From the NCBI GenBank assembly GCA_031178805.1, contig JAPSIJ010000004.1, positions 1-25,781 of the forward strand: a DNA stretch of 25,781 bases, given 5' to 3'. Shown here piece after piece: positions 14,234 through 23,096 of the stretch; the stretch's first letter is position 1; each line of letters starts with the position of its first letter. The notes under the pieces are model-generated. The model was not told where the DNA came from, ran no database searches, and saw only the letters and a list, made by a program, of their open reading frames with translations. This DNA is from Cellulomonas sp. GTDB taxonomy: Bacteria > Actinomycetota > Actinomycetes > Actinomycetales > Cellulomonadaceae. The position numbers and the translations under genes were made by a program.

Positions 14234-16168
14234 GTGACCACTGACTACGCCACCGGCGGCAGCCCGGCCGCCCCGGGCCCCGACGCCAAGGCGCCGATCC
14301 TCGAGGTCCGCGACCTGACGGTCGAGTTCTTCGTCGACGGCGAGTGGTTCCCGGCCGCCGTCGACGTCGAGTACGACGTCCGCCCCGGCGAGGTCCTCGC
14401 GATCGTCGGCGAGTCCGGCTCGGGCAAGACGCAGTCGTCGATGTCCCTGATCGGCCTGCTGCCCCCGAACGGCCGCGCGAGCGGCTCCGCGCGCCTCGCC
14501 GGCCGCGAGCTGCTCGGCCTGAACCACAAGCAGCTGAGCTCCGTCCGCGGCAAGGACGTCTCGGTCATCTTCCAGGAGCCGATGACGGCCCTGAACCCCG
14601 TCTACACCGTGGGGTTCCAGATCGTCGAGACGCTGCGCGTGCACTTCGAGATGACCCCGAAGGAGGCGCGCGCCCGGGCGGTCGAGCTGCTCCGGCTGGT
14701 CGACCTGCCGAACCCGGAGGAGGCGGTCGACAAGTACCCGCACCAGCTCTCCGGCGGCCAGCGGCAGCGCGCGATGATCGCGCAGGCCCTGGCGTGCGAG
14801 CCGAAGCTGCTGATCGCCGACGAGCCGACCACGGCCCTCGACGTCACCGTGCAGGCCGAGATCCTCAAGCTGATGCGCGACCTGCGGCACCGCGTGGACG
14901 CCGGCATCATCCTCATCACCCACGACATGGGCGTGGTCGCGGACCTCTCGGACCGCGTCATGGTGATGAAGAACGGCCGCGTGGTCGAGTCGGGCACCTC
15001 CGACGAGATCTTCAACCGGCCGCAGCACACCTACACCCGCCAGCTGCTGGACGCGGTGCCGCACCTCGGCTCCGAGACCCTGGCGGCGCAGGGCCTGCAC
15101 GGCGACCACCCCGTCGCCGAGGGCGCCGGCGCGCTGCGCGTCTCCGAGCGCCCGCTCGGCCAGCCGCTGCAGCGGCCCGGCACCCTGGACGCCTCGCAGA
15201 CCGGCTACGCCCTCGAGGCGAGCGGCCTGGTCATCGAGTACCCCGGCCGCGGCCGGGTGCCCGCGTTCCGGGCGATCAACGGCATCGACCTGGCCATCGG
15301 CAAGGGCGAGGTCGTCGGCCTGGTCGGCGAGTCCGGCTCCGGCAAGACGACCGTCGGCCGCGCCGCCGTCGGCCTGCTGCCGGTGGCCGGCGGCTCGCTG
15401 AAGGTGAACGGCGTCGAGCTCGCGGGCATCAAGCCCAAGGACCTGCGCGCCGTGCGCCAGGACGTGTCGATCGTGTTCCAGGACCCGGGCTCCTCGCTGA
15501 ACCCGCGCCTGCCGATCGGCGAGTCCATCGGCGAGCCGCTCAAGCTGCACAAGATCGCCTCCGGCGCGGACCTGGACCGCCGGGTGGAGAGCCTGCTGGA
15601 CCGGGTGCACCTGCCCCGCGCCATGCGGAACCGCTACCCGCACGAGCTGTCCGGCGGGCAGCGCCAGCGCGTCGGCATCGCCCGCGCCCTGGCCCTGTCG
15701 CCCAAGCTGCTGATCGCCGACGAGCCGACGTCCGCGCTCGACGTGTCGGTGCAGGCCCGGGTGCTGGAGCTGTTCCAGGAGCTGCAGCGCGAGTACGGGT
15801 TCGCCTGCCTGTTCATCAGCCACGACCTCGCGGTCGTGGAGATCCTGTCCAACCGGATCGCCGTGATGAACAAGGGCGACCTGGTGGAGGTCGGCCCCCG
15901 CGCGCAGATCCTGCGCGCGCCGCAGCAGGACTACACCCGCCGGCTGCTCGCCGCGGTGCCCGTGCCGAACCCGGCCGAGCAGAAGCTGCGCCGCGAGGAG
16001 CGGGACCGGCTGCTGGCCGCGGCCGCGCCGGCCGGCACGTCGGCCGCCCAGGCCGCGGTGGCCGACGGCCAGCGCGTCCAGGCGTTCGAGGACGAGCAGA
16101 TCACCAACGCCGGGCGGTACGAGGGCAACATCCGCCCCCGCGGCCCGGTCGACGGCGGCTCCGTCTGA
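14234..16168 (+). CDS. Fused DppD-DppF type ABC ATPase
   Basis: A 644-aa protein with two complete peptide/oligosaccharide-type nucleotide-binding domains, doing the work of DppD and DppF for the importer encoded upstream. Domain 1: Walker A GESGSGKTQ at 59-67, signature LSGGQ near 172-176, Walker B LLIADEP near 192-198. Domain 2 begins near 323: Walker A GESGSGKTT near 364-372, LSGGQRQR near 472-479, Walker B LLIADEP near 493-499. Each half has the oligopeptide-transporter C-terminal tail (HTYTRQLLDAVP; DYTRRLLAAVPVPNP). The GTG at 14234 follows GGAAGGA at 14216-14222 with an 11-base gap; a five-codon reading frame starting at GTG 14227 overlaps the start. Such fusions are common in actinobacteria. 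Confidence 0.93.
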   Translation: MTTDYATGGSPAAPGPDAKAPILEVRDLTVEFFVDGEWFPAAVDVEYDVRPGEVLAIVGESGSGKTQSSMSLIGLLPPNGRASGSARLAGRELLGLNHKQLSSVRGKDVSVIFQEPMTALNPVYTVGFQIVETLRVHFEMTPKEARARAVELLRLVDLPNPEEAVDKYPHQLSGGQRQRAMIAQALACEPKLLIADEPTTALDVTVQAEILKLMRDLRHRVDAGIILITHDMGVVADLSDRVMVMKNGRVVESGTSDEIFNRPQHTYTRQLLDAVPHLGSETLAAQGLHGDHPVAEGAGALRVSERPLGQPLQRPGTLDASQTGYALEASGLVIEYPGRGRVPAFRAINGIDLAIGKGEVVGLVGESGSGKTTVGRAAVGLLPVAGGSLKVNGVELAGIKPKDLRAVRQDVSIVFQDPGSSLNPRLPIGESIGEPLKLHKIASGADLDRRVESLLDRVHLPRAMRNRYPHELSGGQRQRVGIARALALSPKLLIADEPTSALDVSVQARVLELFQELQREYGFACLFISHDLAVVEILSNRIAVMNKGDLVEVGPRAQILRAPQQDYTRRLLAAVPVPNPAEQKLRREERDRLLAAAAPAGTSAAQAAVADGQRVQAFEDEQITNAGRYEGNIRPRGPVDGGSV

Positions 16169-16190
16169 CCCGCACGCCCCGCACGTCCCG

Positions 16191-16231
16191 CACGCGCCCC
16201 GGCACGACCCCTCCTCGTGCCGGGGCGCGTG
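16191..16231 (+). terminator. Perfect 17-bp hairpin after the ATPase gene
   Basis: Bases 16191-16207 and 16215-16231 are perfect reverse complements around a seven-base loop (CCCCTCC). The stem has no U-tract. Just before it, a nine-base unit CCGCACGYC is repeated three times (16170, 16179, 16188, the last with a change). It most likely ends the importer transcript; its right arm also occupies the -35 region of the putative typA promoter. Confidence 0.7.
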
Positions 16232-16235
16232 CGCG

Positions 16236-16241
16236 TACACT
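16236..16241 (+). promoter_or_regulatory. Possible -10 box of typA
   Basis: TACACT lies four bases after the hairpin and about 50 bases before the typA start codon. The -35 region is inside the hairpin and does not match a consensus. Confidence 0.4.
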
Positions 16242-16289
16242 TGATCGGCGCTCGACGTCGTCGCGCCCCCACACTTCACCCCTCGCGGA

Positions 16290-18230
<1,941 letters not shown>

Positions 18231-18232
18231 GC

Positions 18233-19327
18233 ATGACCGCCGCCGCGAGCGCGTCCCCCGCCACGGGGGGCGTGCTCGCGGTGCACGCGCACCCGGACGA
18301 CGAGACGCTCGCCACCGGCGCGCTCCTCGCGACCTGGGCGGCGGCGGGCCTGCCGGCGACGGTGGTGACCTGCACCCGAGGCGAGCGCGGCGAGGTGATC
18401 GGCGCCGCCCTGGCGCACCTGGAGGGCGACGGCCCCGCGCTGGCCGCGCACCGCGAGGGCGAGCTCGTGCGCGCCCTGGCGGCCCTCGGCGTCCGGGACC
18501 ACGCCTACCTCGACACCCTCCCGCTCCCCTCGTCTGGGTCCGCCGAGACTGCAGAAGATGCGCCTTCAGGGGCCGAGGAAGCAGCACCTGCTGCAGTCTC
18601 GGCGCCGGGTGCCGGGCGGGCGCGGTACGAGGACTCGGGGATGGCGTGGGTCTCGGCCGGGCAGGCCGGCAGCGCCGGGGACGTTCCGCCGGGGGCGTTC
18701 GTCGCGGTGCCGCTGGACGAGGCCGCGGGGCGGCTCGCCGGGCTGCTGCGCGCGCGGCGGCCCGACCTGGTCGTCACCTACGAGCCGGGCGGCGGCTACG
18801 GCCACCCGGACCACGTCCGCGCGCACGAGGTGACGATGCGCGCCGTCGACCTGGCCGCGGGGGACGCCTGGCGGCCCGCCGTCGCCTGGGTGGTGCAGCC
18901 GGCCGCCGCGCTGCGGGCCGGGTACGCCGCGCTGGCCGCCGACCCGGACGCGCGGGCGGTGCTCGCCGAGCACGCCGCCGGCCCTGCCGGGACGCGCGAG
19001 GGCCCCCTCACGCTGCCCGACCCCGACGGCCCGCTGCCGTCCGTGGCCGCCGGCGCCGTGCCGGACCTGCTCGTCGACGCGCGCGCCGTCCGCGACCGCG
19101 TGCTCGGCGCCCTGCGCGCGCACGCCACGCAGGTGCAGGCGGTCCGGGCGCTGGACCACCCGGCGGCGTGCGCGTGCCTCGCGCTGTCGAACCTCGTGCT
19201 CGCCCCCGTGCTGCCGGTCGAGTCGCTGCGCTGGGCCCCGGGGTGGGCCCCGGCGGGCGAGCTGCCGCTGCCGCCCGGCGCGGGCGTGGTCCGGCGTGAC
19301 GGCGCCGACGCGCCCGACGTAGCCTGA
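18233..19327 (+). CDS. mshB: N-acetyl-GlcN-Ins deacetylase (mycothiol pathway), with palindrome-encoded insertion
   Basis: MshB removes the acetyl group from GlcNAc-Ins during synthesis of mycothiol, the main thiol of actinobacteria. It belongs to the LmbE-like zinc hydrolases. Motif AHPDDE lies at 19-24 (H20 and D23 zinc ligands, D22 general base) and GYGHPDH at 188-194 (H194 third zinc ligand, H191 active site), equivalent to H13, D16 and H147 of the mycobacterial enzyme. At 364 aa it is longer than the roughly 300-aa family norm. Part of the extra length is an Ala/Glu/Ser/Pro-rich stretch (about 94-126) between AYL and GAGRARYEDSGM, where the mycobacterial protein has almost nothing; this stretch is encoded by an imperfect 64-bp palindrome. 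It starts two bases after typA without a clear ribosome-binding site, so coupled translation is likely. Confidence 0.92.
   Translation: MTAAASASPATGGVLAVHAHPDDETLATGALLATWAAAGLPATVVTCTRGERGEVIGAALAHLEGDGPALAAHREGELVRALAALGVRDHAYLDTLPLPSSGSAETAEDAPSGAEEAAPAAVSAPGAGRARYEDSGMAWVSAGQAGSAGDVPPGAFVAVPLDEAAGRLAGLLRARRPDLVVTYEPGGGYGHPDHVRAHEVTMRAVDLAAGDAWRPAVAWVVQPAAALRAGYAALAADPDARAVLAEHAAGPAGTREGPLTLPDPDGPLPSVAAGAVPDLLVDARAVRDRVLGALRAHATQVQAVRALDHPAACACLALSNLVLAPVLPVESLRWAPGWAPAGELPLPPGAGVVRRDGADAPDVA
18541..18604. repeat. 64-bp imperfect palindrome inside mshB
   Basis: CGCCGAGACTGCAG (18541-18554) is a perfect reverse complement of CTGCAGTCTCGGCG (18591-18604). The inner parts also pair at most positions (18555-18567 against 18578-18590: about nine of thirteen), leaving a ten-base centre AGGGGCCGAG. 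It is in frame and codes for residues 103-124 of MshB. Its base composition is visibly lower in GC than the surroundings. See findings. Confidence 0.85.
19320..19325 (+). promoter_or_regulatory. Possible -10 box overlapping the mshB stop
   Basis: TAGCCT ends seven bases before the GTG at 19333, matching the leaderless spacing seen elsewhere in the window. The downstream gene lacks a ribosome-binding site, which supports this, but read-through from mshB is equally possible. Confidence 0.35.
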
Positions 19328-19332
19328 CGCCC

Positions 19333-19719
19333 GTGCCGACCCTCACCCCCCGCCTCGTGCTGCGCACCGCGGGCTTCCTGCTGCTCGGCCTGCTCGTCGG
19401 CGCCGTCGGCACCGTGATGCACCGCTCGCTCCGCCCGTGGGGCGTGCTCGTCTGCCTGCTGCTCGTGCTCGCCGCCGCCGTCACGGCGCGCGCCGCGTCC
19501 GGGTGGCTCGCCTCCGTCGGCCTGCTGGTCGGCCTGTTCGCCGGCGTGCAGGTGCTGTCGGGGCGGGGCCCGGGGGGCGACGTGCTCGTGCCCGCCGACG
19601 GCGCGATCGGCTGGGTGTGGGCGATCGGCTCGCTGGTGGTCGCGCTGGCGGTGGCCGTCGCGCCGCGGCGGTGGTTCGCCGACGACATCCCCCTGCGCCG
19701 GCGCCCGAGCACCCCGTGA
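19333..19719 (+). CDS. Small four-helix membrane protein (DUF6113-like)
   Basis: A 128-aa integral membrane protein of unknown function. Four hydrophobic segments lie at about 11-30, 36-55, 58-77 and 91-110, with a basic C-terminal tail (PRRWFADDIPLRRRPSTP). It resembles the DUF6113 proteins often found beside mshB in actinobacteria; I recall that neighbourhood but cannot confirm the family here. It starts five bases after the mshB stop and ends overlapping the start of the flavin reductase gene (GTGA), so the four genes from typA to the reductase look like one transcription unit. Confidence 0.75.
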   Translation: MPTLTPRLVLRTAGFLLLGLLVGAVGTVMHRSLRPWGVLVCLLLVLAAAVTARAASGWLASVGLLVGLFAGVQVLSGRGPGGDVLVPADGAIGWVWAIGSLVVALAVAVAPRRWFADDIPLRRRPSTP

Positions 19720-20282
19720 CCGGGGACGCCGCGGCCGTCGACCCGCTGTTCGGCGACGGCACCGCCCCCGACACCGTGCCCGGCACGGCCGGCGACCCGG
19801 CGGCCACGGACGCGTTCCGCGCGGCGATGGCCCGGCTGCCCGCGGGCGTCGTCGTGGTCGCCGTGCGGTGGCGCGGCCTGGACCACGCCATGACGGCGAG
19901 CGCCGTCACCTCCGTGTCCCTGGACCCGCCGATGCTGCTGGTCTGCCTGCACGGCGACGCCCGGGTCCGCGAGGCGCTGGACGACGTGGGCACCTGGACC
20001 GTGAGCGTGCTCGCCGACGACCAGGGACCCGTCGCGGACTGGCTGGCGTCGCCCGGCCGGCCGGCGATCGGGCAGCTGGACCGGGTGCCGCACGAGCGCG
20101 CTCCGCTGTCGGGTGCGGTGCGGGTCACCGGTGCCGCGGCGTGGTTCGAGGTCCGCACGGCGCAGGTCGTGCCGGCGGGGGACCACGACGTCGTGCTGGC
20201 GCACGTGCTCGCCTCGCACGAGGGCGCGGCGGACGCCGGCAGCCTGGTGCACCTGCGCCGCCGGCTGCGCCCGCTGCGCTGA
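19716..20282 (+). CDS. Flavin reductase-like domain protein
   Basis: A 188-aa flavin reductase/FMN-binding split-barrel protein. The core runs from about 32 (DAFRAAMARLPAGVVVVAVRW) through MTASAVTSVSLDPPMLLVCL (about 59-78), the classic flavin reductase pattern (M-T-A-S-A-x-x-S-V-S-x-x-P-P). Such proteins supply reduced FMN to a monooxygenase or bind flavin directly; no partner monooxygenase is encoded nearby. The first 30 residues (Asp/Gly/Pro-rich) are not conserved. The GTG start at 19716 overlaps the stop of the previous gene, indicating coupling; an alternative later start before the core cannot be excluded. Confidence 0.87.
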   Translation: MTGDAAAVDPLFGDGTAPDTVPGTAGDPAATDAFRAAMARLPAGVVVVAVRWRGLDHAMTASAVTSVSLDPPMLLVCLHGDARVREALDDVGTWTVSVLADDQGPVADWLASPGRPAIGQLDRVPHERAPLSGAVRVTGAAAWFEVRTAQVVPAGDHDVVLAHVLASHEGAADAGSLVHLRRRLRPLR

Positions 20283-20332
20283 CCCCCGCGCCGCTGACCT
20301 CGGCCTGACCGCGGGCTGACCCGCCGCTGACC
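20278..20332 (+). repeat. Phased GCTGACC-type direct repeats (11-bp period)
   Basis: CTGACC occurs at 20279, 20294, 20305, 20316 and 20327; the last four are exactly 11 bases apart, and four of the five are preceded by G (GCTGACC). One further copy is at 20372. The first copy overlaps the stop codon of the flavin reductase gene. See findings for interpretation. Confidence 0.7.
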
Positions 20333-20333
20333 C

Positions 20334-20360
20334 GCAGCAGCCCCGGCGGAGGGCTGTTGC
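20334..20360 (+). terminator. Hairpin after the typA-mshB-reductase unit
   Basis: GCAGCAGCCC (20334-20343) pairs with GGGCTGTTGC (20351-20360), ten pairs including one G-U, around a seven-base loop. It sits 52 bases after the flavin reductase stop. No U-tract. Likely terminator of the upstream unit. Confidence 0.5.
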
Positions 20361-20426
20361 GAAGTCGTGACCTGACCGGTGCCCGGTTCGGGGCCTTCGG
20401 GTCGGTCGGCGCCGAGGCGGCGCCCG

Positions 20427-20432
20427 TAGAAT
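20427..20432 (+). promoter_or_regulatory. Likely -10 box of the vanW-like gene
   Basis: TAGAAT closely matches TANAAT. A six-base inverted repeat GGCGCC-GAGGC-GGCGCC (20409-20425) occupies the spacer region. The leader would be about 42 bases and contains a purine-rich GAGGGGGAG ribosome-binding site before the ATG at 20482. Confidence 0.5.
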
Positions 20433-20481
20433 CGGCGGTCGCGGCCGGCGTGCGCCGCGTGCCGCACGAGGGGGAGACCGG

Positions 20482-22263
20482 ATGAGCAGGGGCAGCGCGG
20501 AGGGCACCGAGCCCGTCGTGGACGGCGACGGCCCGGAGGACTCCTGGTCGCCGCTCGACGAGTTCGACGCCGACCGCCCCCGCCGGCGCTGGCTGCGCAC
20601 GACGCTGATCGTGGCGGGCGTGGTCGTGGTGCTCGGCGGTGCCTACGTCGGCGCGGCGTACGCCCTCGCCGACCGGGTGCCGCGCGGCACCACCGTCGCG
20701 GGCGTGGAGATCGGCGGTCTCACCGCCGAGCGCGCCGAGGCGGCCCTGACCGACGGGCTCGGCGACCTGGCCACGCAGCCCGTGCCCGTGACGGCCGAGG
20801 ACATCACCGGCTCCGTGGACCCGGCGGCGGCCGGGCTCGAGCTCGACGTGCCCGCGACGGTCGACCGGCTGACCGGCGTGGACCTGCGCCCGCAGCGGCT
20901 GTGGCAGCACGCGGTCGGCGGCCACGCGGAGGACCCGGTCACCCGGGTCGACCAGGACGCCCTCGACGCCGCGCTCACCGACCTGCAGGGCACGCTGACC
21001 CTCGCCCCGGTGGACGGCTCGATCGTGTTCGCCGACGGCGCCCCGCACGCGGTGGACGCGGTCGACGGCTGGGCGCTGGACGCCGACGCCGCCCGCGAGA
21101 CGCTGACCCGCGACTGGCTGACCGCCGCGCGGCCGATCACGCTGGCCACCGAGGTGGTCGCGCCGGAGATCACCCAGGAGGAGACCGAGCGCGCGCTGCA
21201 GGACGTCGCCGCGAAGGTCCCCGCCGGGCCGGTCACCGTGCAGGTGGGGGACCGCGCCGTCGAGCTGCCCGCGGACGTGCTGGTCGCGACCGCGTCGTTC
21301 GTGCCGCAGGAGGGCGACCTCGCGCTGCAGATGGACGGCGCCGCGCTGGTCGAGGCCGTGCTGTCCCGCGCGACCGACCTGCTCACCACGGCGTCGGACG
21401 CCCGGTTCGAGTTCCAGGACGGGGCCCCGGTGATCGTCCCGGGCACGCCCGGCACCACGCTGGACCCGGCCGCGCTCGCGCAGGCGGTCTCCGGCGCGGT
21501 CGTCGCGGAGCCGCGCACCGCCGCGGTCGAGCTCGTGCAGTCCGACCCGGCGCAGACCACCGAGGCGCTGCAGGCGCTCGGCGTGACCCAGGTGGTGTCG
21601 GAGTTCTCCACGCCGCTGACCAGCGAGCCGCGCCGCACCCAGAACATCGCCGCCGGCGCCGCCGCGATCGACGGCACGCTGATCCGCCCGGGGGAGACCT
21701 TCAGCCTCACCGACGCGCTCGGCCCGATCGACGCCGCGCACGGCTTCACCACCGCGGGCGCGATCGTCAACGGCGAGCACACCGACGCCTGGGGCGGCGG
21801 CCTGTCGCAGCTGTCCACCACGATGTTCAACGCCGCCTACGAGGCCGGCATGGAGGACGTGGAGCACAAGCCGCACTCCGAGTGGTTCACCCGGTACCCG
21901 GCCGGCCGCGAGGCGACGCTGTTCACCGGCACGCTCGACATGCGGTGGAAGAACACCACGCCGTACGGCGCGCTGGTGCAGGCCTGGGTGGCCGAGGGCA
22001 GGACGTGGGTGCGGATCTGGGGCACGCCGTACTGGGAGGTCACCTCCGAGTCGGGCCCGAAGACCAACGTGGTGCAGCCGACGACCGTCTACTCGCAGTC
22101 GGCGACCTGCTCGCCGCAGTCGGCCGGCAACCCGGGCTTCCGGATCACCGTGACGCGCACGATCAAGCTCAACGGCGAGGTCGTCGCCACCGAGCCGTTC
22201 TCCTGGACCTACCGCCCGCAGAACCGCGTGGTCTGCGGCCCCGACCCGGCCGCCGCGGGCTGA
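20482..22263 (+). CDS. VanW family cell-envelope protein with PG-binding repeats
   Basis: A 593-aa membrane-anchored extracytoplasmic protein. An acidic cytoplasmic N-terminus (1-32) and Arg cluster (DRPRRRWLR) precede one membrane helix (about 39-62). The outer region contains two copies of a repeat domain of the putative peptidoglycan-binding type (about 70-200 and 220-350, for example RGTTVAGVEIGGLTAERAEAAL). The VanW domain follows (about 371-492: FSTPLTSEPRRTQNIAAGAAAIDGT-type start, then GETFSLTDALGPID and GGGLSQLSTTMFNAAYEAG). The remaining 100 residues contain two cysteines that may form a disulphide. VanW function is unknown even in vancomycin clusters; no resistance genes are near, so resistance is not implied. 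The start at ATG 20482 has a good ribosome-binding site. Confidence 0.9.
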   Translation: MSRGSAEGTEPVVDGDGPEDSWSPLDEFDADRPRRRWLRTTLIVAGVVVVLGGAYVGAAYALADRVPRGTTVAGVEIGGLTAERAEAALTDGLGDLATQPVPVTAEDITGSVDPAAAGLELDVPATVDRLTGVDLRPQRLWQHAVGGHAEDPVTRVDQDALDAALTDLQGTLTLAPVDGSIVFADGAPHAVDAVDGWALDADAARETLTRDWLTAARPITLATEVVAPEITQEETERALQDVAAKVPAGPVTVQVGDRAVELPADVLVATASFVPQEGDLALQMDGAALVEAVLSRATDLLTTASDARFEFQDGAPVIVPGTPGTTLDPAALAQAVSGAVVAEPRTAAVELVQSDPAQTTEALQALGVTQVVSEFSTPLTSEPRRTQNIAAGAAAIDGTLIRPGETFSLTDALGPIDAAHGFTTAGAIVNGEHTDAWGGGLSQLSTTMFNAAYEAGMEDVEHKPHSEWFTRYPAGREATLFTGTLDMRWKNTTPYGALVQAWVAEGRTWVRIWGTPYWEVTSESGPKTNVVQPTTVYSQSATCSPQSAGNPGFRITVTRTIKLNGEVVATEPFSWTYRPQNRVVCGPDPAAAG

Positions 22264-22284
22264 CCGTCCCGAGGTCGGGCGGTC
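22262..22284. terminator. Hairpin between convergent vanW-like and SH3-like genes
   Basis: GACCG(T)CCCGA pairs with TCGGGCGGTC around a two-base centre, with one bulged T, giving ten pairs. It occupies nearly all of the 22-base gap between two convergent stops and could serve both strands. Confidence 0.45.
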
Positions 22285-22285
22285 G

Positions 22286-22645
22286 TCACGAGGTCGAGGG
22301 TCCGCCCCCGCCCTCGGCGGACGACCCCTCGACCTCGGCGGCCGCGTCCCGGCGCGGGCGGCGGGCAGGCGCGGGCGGGACCAGCTTGCCCAGGGCGATG
22401 TCCTGGGCGGGGACCCGCACGTCGCCGGAACGCCGGGTGCGGACGGTGACGCCCGCGTCGTCCACGGCCAGGAGGTCGCCCAGGACGTCGGTGTAGGGCT
22501 GCGGCTCGCCGGGTGGCAGCCGGCGGCGGACCACCACCCGCTGACCCGGCCGCCAGGCGCGCCACGGCGCCGCGGGATCGGGCGCGGCGGCGGGCACGGC
22601 GTCCGGCACGGCGCCCGGCACGGGCTCGGGGTGGTTCGCGTCCAC
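22286..22645 (-). CDS. Small SH3-like protein, similar to N-terminus of Rv0428c-type acetyltransferases
   Basis: A 119-aa protein. An Ala/Pro-rich acidic lead (1-28) is followed by a compact beta-rich domain: WRPGQRVVVRRRLPPGE, then YTDVLGDLLAVDDAGVTVRTR and GDVRVPAQDIALGKLVPP (about 30-92). I recognise this as the SH3-like domain that precedes the GNAT domain in actinobacterial proteins of the Rv0428c family. Here the GNAT part is missing and the protein ends in a Glu/Gly-rich tail, so it is a stand-alone domain, probably not an enzyme. The GTG start at 22645 has GAGAGGA upstream. It is divergent from fdxA, a neighbourhood common in actinobacteria. Family call from memory of the motif. Confidence 0.72.
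   Translation of the reverse strand: MDANHPEPVPGAVPDAVPAAAPDPAAPWRAWRPGQRVVVRRRLPPGEPQPYTDVLGDLLAVDDAGVTVRTRRSGDVRVPAQDIALGKLVPPAPARRPRRDAAAEVEGSSAEGGGGPSTS
22289..22337. repeat. Large imperfect inverted repeat in the 3' end of the SH3-like gene
   Basis: CGAGGTCGAGGG (22289-22300) is a perfect reverse complement of 22326-22337, and inner TCCGCC (22301-22306) pairs with GGCGGA (22316-22321) across a four-base bulge. It encodes the low-complexity C-terminus of the minus-strand protein and could act as a terminator for the convergent gene. Confidence 0.6.
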
Positions 22646-22689
22646 TGTGGGATTCCTCTCGCGGCTGCGCCGTCCGCGCGCAGGTGAGC

Positions 22690-22700
22690 GATACTAGGTC
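22690..22700. promoter_or_regulatory. Probable divergent promoter core for fdxA and the SH3-like gene
   Basis: GATACTAGGTC: on the minus strand it reads TAGTAT, a good TANNNT -10 about 45 bases before the SH3-like start; on the plus strand GATACT could be the -10 of fdxA, about 70 bases before its start. It is the only AT-rich spot in the gap between the two genes. Confidence 0.4.
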
Positions 22701-22765
22701 GCAGCCAGACCGACCCTGACCCGGACCGTGCCCGACCCTCGTGGCCGGGGCGTGGAGGACGCACC

Positions 22766-23092
22766 GTGACGTATGTGATCGCCCAGCCCTGCGTGGACGT
22801 CAAGGACAAGGCGTGCATCGAGGAGTGTCCGGTCGACTGCATCTACGAGGGCAAGCGGTCGCTGTACATCCACCCCGACGAGTGCGTGGACTGCGGCGCC
22901 TGCGAGCCGGTGTGCCCGGTCGAGGCGATCTACTACGAGGACGACGTCCCGGAGCAGTGGGGCGAGTACTACAAGGCGAACGTCGAGTTCTTCGACGACC
23001 TCGGCTCCCCGGGCGGTGCGGCCAAGATGGGCATGATCGAGAAGGACCACCCGATCATCGCCACGCTGCCGCTGCAGGTGCACGGCGACTGA
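22766..23092 (+). CDS. fdxA: 7Fe ferredoxin (3Fe-4S/4Fe-4S)
   Basis: A 108-aa soluble electron carrier. Cysteines follow the FdxA pattern: C9, C17 and C50 for the 3Fe-4S cluster; C21, C40, C43 and C46 for the 4Fe-4S cluster; C25 is the extra free cysteine, by analogy with Azotobacter ferredoxin I. The segments CVDVKDKACIEECPVDCIYEG and ECVDCGACEPVCPVEAIYYEDD-type sequence are diagnostic. The acidic C-terminal part is typical of actinobacterial FdxA/FdxC. GGAGGA at 22754-22759 is six bases before the GTG start. dapC begins four bases after its stop, a pairing also found in mycobacteria (fdxC-dapC). Confidence 0.96.
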   Translation: MTYVIAQPCVDVKDKACIEECPVDCIYEGKRSLYIHPDECVDCGACEPVCPVEAIYYEDDVPEQWGEYYKANVEFFDDLGSPGGAAKMGMIEKDHPIIATLPLQVHGD

Positions 23093-23096
23093 CCTC

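Noticed and set aside
14227..14244. Five-codon upstream reading frame (GTG to TGA) as a regulatory leader peptide for the fused ATPase
   Set aside because: Its GTG is only four bases from the ribosome-binding site and it overlaps the true start; too little evidence to call it a gene.
20482..22263. Vancomycin resistance determinant
   Set aside because: VanW-domain proteins are widespread in actinobacteria and no vanA/B ligase, vanH, vanX or vanRS genes are nearby.
20125..22842. Long minus-strand open frame opposite the vanW-like gene
   Set aside because: It covers three clearly supported genes, shows Arg/Gly/Asp-rich shadow composition, and has no recognisable domain.
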